Source of the DNA: Methylobacterium goesingense
GTDB taxonomy: Bacteria > Pseudomonadota > Alphaproteobacteria > Rhizobiales > Beijerinckiaceae
Reading direction: 5' to 3'
Assembly: GCF_022179225.1 (NCBI RefSeq)
Contig: NZ_BPQL01000068.1
Span: 1-60,714, forward strand
Length of the DNA stretch: 60,714 bases
A program made the translations under genes and the position numbers. Positions 7,454 through 15,309 of this stretch are shown here, in pieces; position 1 is the stretch's first letter; each line of letters starts with the position of its first letter. The notes under the pieces are model-generated. The model had not been told where the DNA came from, did no database searches, and worked only from the letters and a program-made list of their open reading frames with translations.

Positions 7454-8803
7454 ATGATGGAACGCCCCGTGACGAAACCTCCCGTTCACCTGTTCATCCT
7501 CGGCGCAACCGTCTTCGCGGCCCTGTCGCCCTTTATCTTCATCGCGATCCGCGAGGCGGTGAAACGCCAGAGGCAGGAGATCGTCCGGGACCTCGCAGCG
7601 GTCTTCGATATCGCGGGGCCTTCGAGCCAGCGATTGATCCCCTCGTTCGAGTTCGTGAAATACAAGTACTTCGTCGGCCGCGCCCGGGTCTTCGGAAAGA
7701 GCGGGGCGGTCGATGGCTCCGACGCGTCGCTGGACATCTTCGACCAGTCACGACACCGCGAGGACTTCACCACGACCGCCTGGGTTCTGGGCAGCATCGC
7801 CTTCAGCCTCCTGGCGGCAGCGGCCGTATTTCACACCCTGTCACTGCTGGCCGCCTTCCTGTGCGCGACGTCGCCCGGCTTCGCGTGGCTGGACGGCGCC
7901 TGCGCGCGGATCCAGGACGGAACCACGGTCTGGCTGTTCGGTGCCTGCGCGGCCTTCGCCGGAAGCTACCTGACGGCGCTGCGCAACCTGTATCGCGCGA
8001 TCAAGAACTTCGACCTGAGCCCGGCGACGATCGTCGGCGAGACGATCAAGATCGTCATCGGCATCGTCCTCGCGCCGATCCTGGTGATCGGCCTGCTCCG
8101 CCTCGGGGCAAGCGGCGCGGAACTTCTCACCACCGTGAAGGAGCCGATGAACGCGCCCCTGGTGCTGGCCCTGGCCGTCACCGGCTGCTTCGTCGCCGGG
8201 ATCATGCCGGACGTCGTGCTGCGCAACATCGTTCAGCGCGACAAGCTCAAGAACTTCAAGCGAGAGGAATACGAGGTCTACCGGGCCTTCAAGATCACGC
8301 CCGTGGAGATCATCGACGGGATCGACAGCGAGATCCGCGTCCGCCTCGACGACCACCACATCCATTCGACCCAGAACCTGGCGGCCGCCAACCCCCTGAT
8401 GCTGTTCGTGGAGACGCCCTACGGCGTCTACCAGATCATGGATTGGGTGGCTCAGGCGCAGCTCTGCTGCTCGGTTGGGCGCGAGAAGGTGATCAGGCTC
8501 TGGCCCCTCGGTGTGCGCACCCTGTTCGACCTCGAACGGCTCGCGGCCCCGAGCGCGGTGCGTAATGAGGCTCTGCTACTCGAAGTCGGCCGAATCATCC
8601 TGGGTGCGACCATGATCGAAGCGGCACCGGACCGGGCGTCCGCGGTCGACCTCGTCGTCGCCAGCATCGAGTTGCGGCTCGACGATCCACACGTCCAGCG
8701 CCTGCGCCAGATCTTCATCGCGGTGGGCGACCGCCTCGGTCCGGATTCCCGGCGCTTCCGGACCCAATCCGCGCCCACGGGCGCACCGAGTGGTGCCGCC
8801 TGA
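7454..8803 (+). CDS. membrane protein of unknown function, four predicted helices plus cytosolic C-terminal domain
   Basis: About 449 aa from the ATG at 7454; a GTG at 7445 and an ATG at 7457 are alternatives. Helix 1 (V-H-L-F-I-L-G-A-T-V-F-A-A-L) is near the N-terminus. After a cytosolic or periplasmic segment of about 90 residues come helix 2 (V-L-G-S-I-A-F-S-L-L-A-A-A-A-V-F), helix 3 (T-V-W-L-F-G-A-C-A-A-F-A-G) and a long hydrophobic pair (I-V-I-G-I-V-L-A-P-I-L-V and L-V-L-A-L-A-V-T-G-C-F). The last 190 residues are soluble. They contain a segment (I-I-D-G-I-D-S-E-I-R-V-R-L, then Q-N-L-A-A-A-N-P) that resembles a helix-hairpin-helix repeat, followed by V-E-T-P-Y-G-V-Y-Q-I-M-D-W-V-A-Q-A-Q-L. 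I recall similar stretches in uncharacterised bacterial membrane proteins but know no function. It stands alone between truA and the convergent dapE. Confidence 0.8.
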   Translation: MMERPVTKPPVHLFILGATVFAALSPFIFIAIREAVKRQRQEIVRDLAAVFDIAGPSSQRLIPSFEFVKYKYFVGRARVFGKSGAVDGSDASLDIFDQSRHREDFTTTAWVLGSIAFSLLAAAAVFHTLSLLAAFLCATSPGFAWLDGACARIQDGTTVWLFGACAAFAGSYLTALRNLYRAIKNFDLSPATIVGETIKIVIGIVLAPILVIGLLRLGASGAELLTTVKEPMNAPLVLALAVTGCFVAGIMPDVVLRNIVQRDKLKNFKREEYEVYRAFKITPVEIIDGIDSEIRVRLDDHHIHSTQNLAAANPLMLFVETPYGVYQIMDWVAQAQLCCSVGREKVIRLWPLGVRTLFDLERLAAPSAVRNEALLLEVGRIILGATMIEAAPDRASAVDLVVASIELRLDDPHVQRLRQIFIAVGDRLGPDSRRFRTQSAPTGAPSGAA

Positions 8804-8849
8804 AGTCCGACCTCGCGGCAGACAGGCTCTGCCGGGCGCGACGACGGGG

Positions 8850-10028
8850 TTAGCGCGCTTCGAAATACGCCGCCAGCACCCGTGTGTAGATCGCGGTCAG
8901 ACGGTGGAGGTCGGCCACCGGCACGCATTCGTCGGTCTGGTGCATCGTGCGGCCGACGAGGCCGAACTCGATCACCGGGCAGGCATCCTTGATGAAGCGG
9001 GCATCCGAGGTGCCGCCCGTGGTCGAGAGCAGCGGCCGGCGCCCGGTCTCCGTCGTGATCGCGCCGGCGACGAGCTCGGTGAACACGTCGGGCTCCGTGA
9101 GGAAGGCCGGAGAGTTCGAGGGCAGGAGAGCGAGGGTGTAGCGGACGCTGCGGCCCGCCGCCCGATCGAGGCGGGCACGGATCTCCGCCCCCAGGGTCTC
9201 GGCGGTCCAGGTTTCGTTGAAACGGACGTTGAAGGTCGCGCGGGCCTCGGCCGGGATCACGTTGGTGGCCTCGTTGCCTACGTCCAGAGTGGTGAATTCG
9301 AGGTTCGAGGCGTCGAAGTGCCGTGTGCCGGCGTCGAGCGGCTCGGCGAGCAGCGCGGAGGCCAGACGCAGGAGACCGGGAATCGGGTTCTCGGCGAGAT
9401 CGGGGTAGGCCACGTGGCCCTGGCGGCCCTGCACCACGAGCCGGCCCGTGAGCGAGCCGCGCCGGCCGATCTTGATCATGTCGCCGAGGGAATCCGGGTT
9501 GGTGGGTTCGCCCAGCAGGCAATGGTCGAAGCGCTCGCCCCGGGCCCGGGCCCATTCGAGGAGCTTGACCGTGCCGTTGATCGCCGGCCCCTCCTCGTCG
9601 CCGGTGATGAGGAAGCCGATCGAGCCCGGCAGGTCGGGTCCGGCCACGTCGAGATAGTCGAGGGCCGCGGCGAGCATGCAGGCGATGCCGCCCTTCATGT
9701 CGACGGCACCGCGCCCGTACAGGATTCCATTCTCCACCGTACCGTCGAAAGGGCCGTGGCCCCAGCGCGCGACGTCGCCCGGCGGCACCACGTCGGTGTG
9801 GCCGGCAAACAGCAGGTAAGGCGCCCGCGTGCCGATGCGCGCATAAAGGTTGTCGATGTCGGGGGTGCCCGCTTCCGAGAAGCGGGGACGCTCCACGGTG
9901 AAGCCGGCCTCTTCGAGGATGCCGGCGAGCCAGGTGAGCGCGCCGCCCTCTTCGGGCGTCACGGATGGGCAGCGGATCAGACTCTGGGCGAGGGCGACGG
10001 GGGAGCGGTCGAGGGGCGCGTTCGGCAC
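8850..10028 (-). CDS. dapE: succinyl-diaminopimelate desuccinylase
   Basis: Di-zinc M20-family hydrolase that releases LL-diaminopimelate in the lysine and peptidoglycan precursor pathway. With the GTG start at 10028 ([10 protein letters not shown]) it is 392 aa, the family length. An open frame reaching 10220 adds about 64 residues that overlap the divergent gene's promoter and look like noise. Metal and catalytic residues are visible: [10 protein letters not shown] (His77, Asp79), [11 protein letters not shown] (Asp110), TGDEEGPA (catalytic Glu pair) and a late His in M-H-Q-T-D-E. It faces away from the MoeB-like gene. In related genomes dapE often lies close to truA, as here. Confidence 0.94.
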   Translation of the reverse strand: MPNAPLDRSPVALAQSLIRCPSVTPEEGGALTWLAGILEEAGFTVERPRFSEAGTPDIDNLYARIGTRAPYLLFAGHTDVVPPGDVARWGHGPFDGTVENGILYGRGAVDMKGGIACMLAAALDYLDVAGPDLPGSIGFLITGDEEGPAINGTVKLLEWARARGERFDHCLLGEPTNPDSLGDMIKIGRRGSLTGRLVVQGRQGHVAYPDLAENPIPGLLRLASALLAEPLDAGTRHFDASNLEFTTLDVGNEATNVIPAEARATFNVRFNETWTAETLGAEIRARLDRAAGRSVRYTLALLPSNSPAFLTEPDVFTELVAGAITTETGRRPLLSTTGGTSDARFIKDACPVIEFGLVGRTMHQTDECVPVADLHRLTAIYTRVLAAYFEAR

Positions 10029-10141
10029 GGGCGGGACTCTTCGCGTGATGTCCGGGTGCGCACGGCCATAAGCGCCGGTGCGCGGGGGTGCAATTCGCGG
10101 CCGGGCTTTCGCCGCGTGCCGGCGGGGCTTATCTGCTGGCC

Positions 10142-10924
10142 ATGGCCTTCTCCCCCGACGAAGTCGAACGCTATGCCCGCCACCTCGTCCTTCCAGAGGT
10201 CGGGGGCCCGGGACAGACACGGCTGAAGGCCGCCCGCGTCCTCGTCATCGGGGCTGGCGGCCTCGGTGCGCCGCTGATCCAGTACCTCGCCGCCGCCGGA
10301 ATCGGGACGATCGGCATCGTCGACGACGATATCGTTTCGCTCTCGAACCTCCAGCGGCAGGTCATCCACGCGACCGCCGATATCGGTCGCCTCAAGGTCG
10401 AGAGCGCTACCGAGGCGGTGGCGCGTCTCAATCCGCACGTGACGGTGGAAGCGCACCCGACGCGCCTCACGCGGGAGAATGCGGGCGCGCTGATCGCGGC
10501 CTACGACGTGGTGGCCGACGGCTCGGACAACTTCGCCACGCGCTACGCGGTCTCCGATGCCTGCTTCCACGCCCGGCGCCCCCTGGTGACGGCGGCGCTC
10601 GGGCGCTTCGACGGCTCCCTGACCACGCTGCGGCCCTACGAGGCCGGCGCGGACGGGCGCCCGAACCCGACCTATCGCTGCCTGTTCCCGAGCCCGCCGC
10701 CGCCTGGCACGGTGCCCCCCTGCGCGGAGGCCGGTGTCCTCGGGGCGCTCGCCGGCCTCATGGGCTCGCTGATGGCCCTGGAGGTGATCCGGACCGTGAC
10801 GGGATTCGGCGAATCCCTGGTCGGGCGCCTGCTCATGGTCGACACCCGCTCGATGCGGTTCGAGACCCTGGGCTACGGCTGGGACGAGGCGAACCCCCTC
10901 AGCGGCACGCAGCCACAGGGTTGA
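10142..10924 (+). CDS. HesA/MoeB/ThiF family adenylyltransferase (E1-like)
   Basis: 260 aa from the ATG encoding [16 protein letters not shown]1-like enzymes of this family adenylate the C-terminal glycine of a ubiquitin-like sulfur carrier (MoaD or ThiS). The nucleotide loop [10 protein letters not shown] is at 34-42, and [13 protein letters not shown] (61-73) carries the catalytic Asp and Arg. The crossover-loop cysteine in [10 protein letters not shown] is Cys194. Unlike E. coli MoeB, the structural zinc site is degraded: the CxxC around residue 177 is TYRC, and the second CxxC near the C-terminus is absent. Which carrier it serves cannot be told, so no symbol is given. It is divergent from dapE and convergent with the ABC exporter. 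Confidence 0.9.
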   Translation: MAFSPDEVERYARHLVLPEVGGPGQTRLKAARVLVIGAGGLGAPLIQYLAAAGIGTIGIVDDDIVSLSNLQRQVIHATADIGRLKVESATEAVARLNPHVTVEAHPTRLTRENAGALIAAYDVVADGSDNFATRYAVSDACFHARRPLVTAALGRFDGSLTTLRPYEAGADGRPNPTYRCLFPSPPPPGTVPPCAEAGVLGALAGLMGSLMALEVIRTVTGFGESLVGRLLMVDTRSMRFETLGYGWDEANPLSGTQPQG

Positions 10925-10941
10925 CCGGGCCGTCGGCCCGG
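10925..10941. terminator. bidirectional hairpin between converging genes
   Basis: CCGGGCC (10925-10931) pairs with GGCCCGG (10935-10941) around a GTC loop. It directly follows the stop of the MoeB-like gene and precedes the stop of the opposing ABC transporter gene. Confidence 0.5.
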
Positions 10942-10948
10942 CCGGCGC

Positions 10949-12796
10949 CTACTCGGCCGGAAGGGCCGTCAGGCGCGGACGCGGCTCCTTGCCCCGCGCC
11001 GTCTCGTCCAGCGCGTCGGTGAACTGCAGCGCGGCGAGCTGCGCATAGAGCGCGCCCTGCGCCAGCAGGCTCTCGTGCGTCCCGCTCTCCACGATCCGGC
11101 CGCCGTCGAGGACGAGGATCCGGTCCGCCTTGCGGATCGTGGCGAGGCGGTGGGCGATGACCAGGGTGGTGCGCCCGCGCATCAGGGTGTCGAGGGCAGC
11201 CTGCACCGCGCGCTCGCTCTCGGCGTCGAGGGCGGAGGTCGCCTCGTCGAGGAGCAGGATCGGGGCGTCCTTCAGGATGGCGCGCGCGATCGCCACGCGC
11301 TGACGCTGGCCACCGGACAGGGTGACGCCGCGCTCGCCCACGGTGGTGGCGTAGCCCTGCGGCAGGGCCTGGATGAAACCGTCCGCATTGGCGAGTTCGG
11401 CGGCGCGCTGCACCTGCGCCTCGGTGGCCTGGGGCCGGCCGTAGCGAATGTTCTCCAGCACGCTGCCCGAGAACACGGTGGGGTCCTGCGGCACCAGGGC
11501 GAGGCGCTCGCGCAGCGCATCGGGATCGGCCCTGGCGATGTCGATTCCGTCAACCCGGATGAGGCCGGTCTGCGGATCGTAGAAGCGCAGCAGCAATTGC
11601 AGCACCGTGGTCTTGCCGGCGCCCGAGGGGCCGACCAGCGCGACGCGCTCGCCCGGCGCGATCGTGAAGCTGATTCCATCGAGAGAGGGATGCTCGGGGC
11701 GCGCCGGGTAGAGGAAGCGCACGGCTTCGAACGACACCGCGCCCTTGGCCGGGACCGGCATCGGCACGGGGTCAGCCGGGACCCGGATCGCCGGCTCGGC
11801 GGCCAGAATCTCGCCCAGGCGCTCGGCGGCACCAGCGGCCTGGGCGAGTTCGCCGTAGACCTCCGAGAGCTGGCCCAGGGCGCTCGCGCCGAACACCGCG
11901 TAGAGCACGAACTGAGAGAGTTGGCCGGCGGTCATGGTGCCGGCCAGCACCCCTTGCGCGCCGTACCACATCACCCCGACGACGCTGGCGGAGATGAGGA
12001 AGATCGCCACGCCCGTGAGGAGGGCACGCGCCTGAATCGAATCCCGGGCCGCCCCGTAGGCGTTCTCAGAAGCCTCGCCGAACCGGGCCGCCGTGGTCCG
12101 GCCCATGCCGAAGGCCTGCATGGTGCGGATCGCGTTCACCGCCTCGGCCGCGTAGGCGGAGGCGTCCGCCAGCCGGTCCTGCGCCGCCCGCGAGCGCCGG
12201 CGCACGCCCCGCCCGGAGAGAATCAGCGGAAACACGATCAGGGGAATCGCGGCCAGCACCAGGATGGAGAGCCTGGGGCTGGTGATGACCATCATCACCA
12301 CGGCGCCCGAGAACAGGAAGGCATTGCGCAGAAGGATCGAGATCGAGACGCCGAACACCGCCTTGACCTGCGTCGCGTCCGCCGTGAGGCGCGAGATGAT
12401 CTCGCCCGAGAGCGACCGGTCGAAGAAGGCTGGGTCGAGCTGGGTGAGGCGCCGGAACACGGCCGTGCGCAGGTCCGCCACCACGCGCTCGCCCAGGGTC
12501 ACCACGGTGTAGTAGCGCGCACCACTGGACAGCGCGAGCACCGCGACCACGCCGATCAACGCGGCGAAATAGGTGTCGATCACCCCCTGCCCGTCCGGCG
12601 AGAAGCCGTGGTCGATCACCCGGCGCAACGCGATCGGGACCACCAGGGTCGCGCCCGACGCCGCCAGCAGCGCAAGGAACGCCGCCAGGATTCGTCCGCG
12701 ATACACCACCGCAAACGGAATCAGTGGGCGCAGCGAGCCGAGCGGTGCCTTTGGTCGGGCCGCCCCGGGATTTTTCTTGTCACGGCCGCGAGCCAT
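10949..12796 (-). CDS. ABC exporter with fused membrane and ATPase domains (MsbA/HlyB-like)
   Basis: 615 aa. Residues 25-320 form a six-helix type-IV ABC membrane domain with the usual E-I-I-S-R-L-T-A-D coupling segment. Residues 355-590 form the nucleotide-binding domain: Walker A GPSGAGKT (389-396), Q-loop V-P-Q-D near 437, signature LSGGQ (493-497), Walker B ILLLDE (513-518) and the H-loop histidine in I-A-H-R-L-A. It works as a homodimer in the inner membrane. The substrate is unknown. MsbA-type lipid export and multidrug export are both possible. Its start lies about 195 bases from that of the divergent rpmE, a neighbour I recall for this gene in other alphaproteobacteria. Confidence 0.93.
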   Translation of the reverse strand: MARGRDKKNPGAARPKAPLGSLRPLIPFAVVYRGRILAAFLALLAASGATLVVPIALRRVIDHGFSPDGQGVIDTYFAALIGVVAVLALSSGARYYTVVTLGERVVADLRTAVFRRLTQLDPAFFDRSLSGEIISRLTADATQVKAVFGVSISILLRNAFLFSGAVVMMVITSPRLSILVLAAIPLIVFPLILSGRGVRRRSRAAQDRLADASAYAAEAVNAIRTMQAFGMGRTTAARFGEASENAYGAARDSIQARALLTGVAIFLISASVVGVMWYGAQGVLAGTMTAGQLSQFVLYAVFGASALGQLSEVYGELAQAAGAAERLGEILAAEPAIRVPADPVPMPVPAKGAVSFEAVRFLYPARPEHPSLDGISFTIAPGERVALVGPSGAGKTTVLQLLLRFYDPQTGLIRVDGIDIARADPDALRERLALVPQDPTVFSGSVLENIRYGRPQATEAQVQRAAELANADGFIQALPQGYATTVGERGVTLSGGQRQRVAIARAILKDAPILLLDEATSALDAESERAVQAALDTLMRGRTTLVIAHRLATIRKADRILVLDGGRIVESGTHESLLAQGALYAQLAALQFTDALDETARGKEPRPRLTALPAE

Positions 12797-12990
12797 GGTG
12801 CCTCATCTTCGTTGGTCGTCTCGGGAAAAGCGACCGTTGGTCGGTCTCTTCGGTCGGCGCACGCTTGTCGGGCGAAGGTGCGTGGGGTATAGGCGCGCCT
12901 TCATCCGATTGCGCGTGATCTATGGCCGCGGGCCGCCAGACGGGCCGGTCGGCTTGGCTATTCCAGGATTTCGACTTCAAGGGTTTCGTC

Positions 12991-13245
12991 ATGGCAAAGA
13001 GCGCGGCCGACAAGGCCAAGGGTACCGAGCATCCCGACTACCACTTCATCAAGGTCGTGATGACCGATGGGTCGGACTACATGACCCGATCGACCTACGG
13101 CAAGGAGGGTGACACCCTCAACCTCGACATCGACCCGAACACGCACCCGGCCTGGACCGGCGGCGAGCAGAAGATGCTCGATCGCGGTGGCCGCGTCTCG
13201 CGCTTCAATTCGCGCTTCGGCGCCCTGTCGTTCGGCAAGAAGTAA
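12991..13245 (+). CDS. rpmE: 50S ribosomal protein L31, cysteine-free form
   Basis: 84 aa from the ATG encoding [24 protein letters not shown] lies 7 bases upstream. Family marks are T-H-P-A-W-T-G (L31 consensus H-P-F-Y-T-G) and the basic end R-F-N-S-R-F-G. There is no cysteine, so it is the zinc-independent (C-minus) type. Other candidate starts upstream only add non-conserved residues. A strong hairpin follows the gene. Confidence 0.95.
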   Translation: MAKSAADKAKGTEHPDYHFIKVVMTDGSDYMTRSTYGKEGDTLNLDIDPNTHPAWTGGEQKMLDRGGRVSRFNSRFGALSFGKK

Positions 13246-13300
13246 TCGGATCGGAGGCTGGCCCGGCGCTCGCGCGGCGGCTGGCCTCACGATGGCGTGA

Positions 13301-13345
13301 AACGCAGAGCGGGCGGCACCTCATGGGTGTCGCCCGCTCTGCGTT
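13301..13345. terminator. 20-bp stem-loop between converging rpmE and rcdA
   Basis: Bases 13301-13320 pair with 13326-13345 around the 5-base loop TCATG, with one G-T wobble. The arms contain AACGCAGAGCGGGCG and its complement. Its position between the two stop codons suggests a bidirectional terminator although no T-run follows. Confidence 0.7.
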
Positions 13346-13408
13346 CCGGGATTCTGATGCGCGCGACCTTCCCGCTGCCGCGCCCCGGCGATGCCGGGGC
13401 GGCGGGCG

Positions 13409-13942
13409 TCAGGCCGAGACCGGCGCCGCGAAGGCCGAACGCAGGCGGCTCAGCTGTGCCACCACCGGGCTTTCCTGCGGGGCGGGGGTCGGCCGCTCGT
13501 CGGTGATCACCGCATCCAAGTGGAGGATGCGGGTGTGCAGGCGCCGCGAGCGCACGATTAGATCCTGCAGGGTCGGCGGCAGCACGCCGAACACCTCGCC
13601 GCGGAAGGTCTCGGGCGTGGTCAGGCGAACGCGGGTCTTCTCCTGCATGGCTTCGGCCGGAGTGAGTTCACCCTCCGACACCGCCCGCTGCACGAGAAGC
13701 CAGGAGGCGATCTGCATCAGGCGGGTGGTCAGACGCATGCTTTCGCTGGCATAGCTCAGCGTGCCGTCGCGGGACATGAGTCGAGATTCCTCCCGTCCCG
13801 TGCCGTCGAGATAGGCGGCGGCCTCCTCCACCAGGGTCATGCCCTCGCGGAACAGGACCTTGAACGCCTCGGAGGTGACGTAGGTGTCACCGAAGTTGAC
13901 CCAATCCCGCTCGTCTCGAAACATGACGTCGAATCCGCTCAT
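13409..13942 (-). CDS. rcdA: RcdA-like regulator of CtrA degradation (DUF1465)
   Basis: 177 aa from the ATG encoding MSGFDVMFRDERDWVNFGDTY. GGAGG lies 4 bases upstream (13947-13951), which decides this start over the longer open frame. The helical protein carries Y-V-T-S-E-A-F-K-V-L-F-R-E-G-M and R-L-M-S-R-D-G-T-L-S-Y-A-S-E-S-M-R-L-T-T-R-L-M, hallmarks of the DUF1465 family. In Caulobacter this family member is the adaptor that helps ClpXP degrade the cell-cycle regulator CtrA. Its C-terminal tail is disordered, as in Caulobacter. The role here is inferred from the family. Confidence 0.85.
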   Translation of the reverse strand: MSGFDVMFRDERDWVNFGDTYVTSEAFKVLFREGMTLVEEAAAYLDGTGREESRLMSRDGTLSYASESMRLTTRLMQIASWLLVQRAVSEGELTPAEAMQEKTRVRLTTPETFRGEVFGVLPPTLQDLIVRSRRLHTRILHLDAVITDERPTPAPQESPVVAQLSRLRSAFAAPVSA

Positions 13943-14103
13943 GGTGCCTCCTGTGCCGCGACCGTACCGGGATCGTCCCAAAGTGAGACGCTGGCGGCGC
14001 GTTTGCACCTGGTTCGCAACTCTAGCGCCGAAGACCCGGCGCGGGGGCTTCACGTGATGTTAACGTTAATCGGCGCCATCGGTGCCTTGGCCGAGCGAAC
14101 ACG

Positions 14104-14217
14104 AAAAAAGGCCGCCTGTTTCCAGGGCGGCCTTGGAGAGGTCGTCGGGAGCGATTCAAGCGTCGGATAAGCAGTCCAACGCTGTTCGGGGTCGCCGAAC
14201 AGGATCACAGGATGGCG
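14104..14217 (-). ncRNA. candidate small RNA ending in an intrinsic terminator
   Basis: On the minus strand a 9-bp stem (AAGGCCGCC, 14108-14116, with GGCGGCCTT, 14126-14134) is followed by six T (14109-14104), a textbook rho-independent terminator. No minus-strand gene lies upstream to be terminated. Reading up the strand, there is a perfect 8-bp hairpin (14182-14189 with 14195-14202). A weak promoter follows: TTGGTC at 14252-14247 and TTAACC at 14229-14224, 17 bases apart. Together these would give an RNA of roughly 115 bases with two stem-loops. The boundaries are inferred. Confidence 0.35.
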
Positions 14218-14225
14218 CAACGTGG

Positions 14226-14240
14226 TTAACGATCCGTTAC
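14226..14240. promoter_or_regulatory. CtrA-box-like site
   Basis: TTAA-N7-TTAC matches the CtrA consensus TTAA-N7-TTAA at 7 of 8 positions. It overlaps the -10 box proposed for the candidate small RNA and lies 284 bases upstream of rcdA. Confidence 0.35.
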
Positions 14241-14412
14241 CGCGCCGACCAATTTGGATGCCGGCCGGAAGGCGACGAGCGGCGCCCGCGTGCGACGCTC
14301 GAAATTGAGATCCGACGCACCGAAACCGGTCGGCCGGAATTGACTCGGTCCACCCCATCCGTCATAAGCCGCGCCATCGCGACGCGGCGCCCTCGATGGG
14401 CGCTGTTCGCGC

Positions 14413-14441
14413 TTGCAGACACATTTTCGGGCGAGTGAATA
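14413..14441 (+). promoter_or_regulatory. candidate promoter of rpmH
   Basis: TTGCAG (14413-14418) and TGAATA (14436-14441) are separated by 17 bases. Transcription would start near 14449, about 50 bases before the rpmH start codon. Confidence 0.5.
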
Positions 14442-14498
14442 TCCGGCGCGGCCATTCGTGCAGCCCGGATCGATCCTCGACCATTCGGAGATCGCGCC

Positions 14499-14633
14499 AT
14501 GAAGAGAACTTATCAGCCCAGCAAGCTCGTGCGTAAGCGTCGTCACGGCTTCCGCGCCCGCATGGCCACCGCCGGCGGCCGCAAGGTCATCGCGGCCCGC
14601 CGCGCTCACGGCCGCAAGAAGCTCTCGGCCTAA
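14499..14633 (+). CDS. rpmH: 50S ribosomal protein L34
   Basis: 44 aa and very basic: [18 protein letters not shown], then [10 protein letters not shown] and [11 protein letters not shown] at the end, the full L34 consensus. GGAG at 14487-14490 is the ribosome site. It is the first gene of the rpmH-rnpA-yidC-engB cluster. Confidence 0.98.
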   Translation: MKRTYQPSKLVRKRRHGFRARMATAGGRKVIAARRAHGRKKLSA

Positions 14634-14733
14634 GAGCTCCGGCCGCGCCGCCATGGCGGCGCGCTCCAGCATGTTCCTGGTTCGAAGCCTCCCGGCCGAG
14701 GACCGCAGACCGGGTCGCGGGATCGGATCGGCC

Positions 14734-15309
14734 ATGTCGACGATCGGACGACTCACCCGACGCTCCGATTTTCTGGCTGCGGCCGGCGGGCGTCGCTATC
14801 ACAACGAGCGTCTCTCGGCACAGGGCCTCGTCCGTGCCGAACCGGCCGCGGGCGACGACGCGCCCGAGGGCCTGCGCATCGGCTTCACCATCACCAAGCG
14901 GGTCGGCCACGCGACGGAGCGCAATCGCATCCGCCGGCGTCTGCGCGCGGCCGTGGCGGAAGCGGCCGGCGTTTTGCCGGCGCGTGACGCCGACGTGGTG
15001 CTGGTGGCCCGGCGCCCTGCCCTTCACGCCCCGTTCCAGACCCTGATCGAGGATCTACGCCAAGCCGTTGCCGTGGTGACGAAGCCGCAAGCCGCTAAAA
15101 CTGGCGCCGGTTCCGGACACAGGGCCGAATCCGGTCAGGTGTCGTCCCGGCGCAGACGCGGCAAAGGCGCGCCTGCGTCTGGCGCATCGGCGACGGCTCC
15201 GGTATTGGCCACGGGCGCGACGGCCTCCGCGTCGCCCGGCTCCCGGCCTGACAGAGCGGGCGCGCCTTCCTCTCCATCCAACGCATGCGACGGACCGACC
15301 GATGGGTAA
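14734..15309 (+). CDS. rnpA: ribonuclease P protein component with long C-terminal extension
   Basis: Protein subunit of RNase P, which trims the 5' end of tRNA precursors. From the ATG at 14734 it is 191 aa (in-frame ATGs at 14653 and 14671 would add up to 27 residues). The core starts with [11 protein letters not shown], and the RNR motif is [10 protein letters not shown] (about residues 67-76). After the core, near residue 120, about 70 residues rich in Ala, Ser, Gly and Arg follow that ordinary RnpA lacks. The gene overlaps the yidC start by 8 bases. No yidD gene is seen between them. Confidence 0.9.
   Translation: MSTIGRLTRRSDFLAAAGGRRYHNERLSAQGLVRAEPAAGDDAPEGLRIGFTITKRVGHATERNRIRRRLRAAVAEAAGVLPARDADVVLVARRPALHAPFQTLIEDLRQAVAVVTKPQAAKTGAGSGHRAESGQVSSRRRRGKGAPASGASATAPVLATGATASASPGSRPDRAGAPSSPSNACDGPTDG

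Larger units (their letters stand above)
13943..14498. other. intergenic region between rcdA and rpmH
   Basis: No convincing protein gene lies in these 556 bases; the open frames on the minus strand lack the genome's third-position GC bias and family signal. The region holds TTAACGTTAA (14060-14069), a minus-strand intrinsic terminator (14104-14134), a second hairpin (14182-14202), a CtrA-box-like site (14226-14240) and a promoter candidate for rpmH (14413-14441). Confidence 0.6.

Noticed and set aside
14226..14756. minus-strand frame of 176 residues opposite rpmH and rnpA
   Set aside because: It overlaps rpmH and rnpA, and its translation has no recognisable domain or codon pattern.
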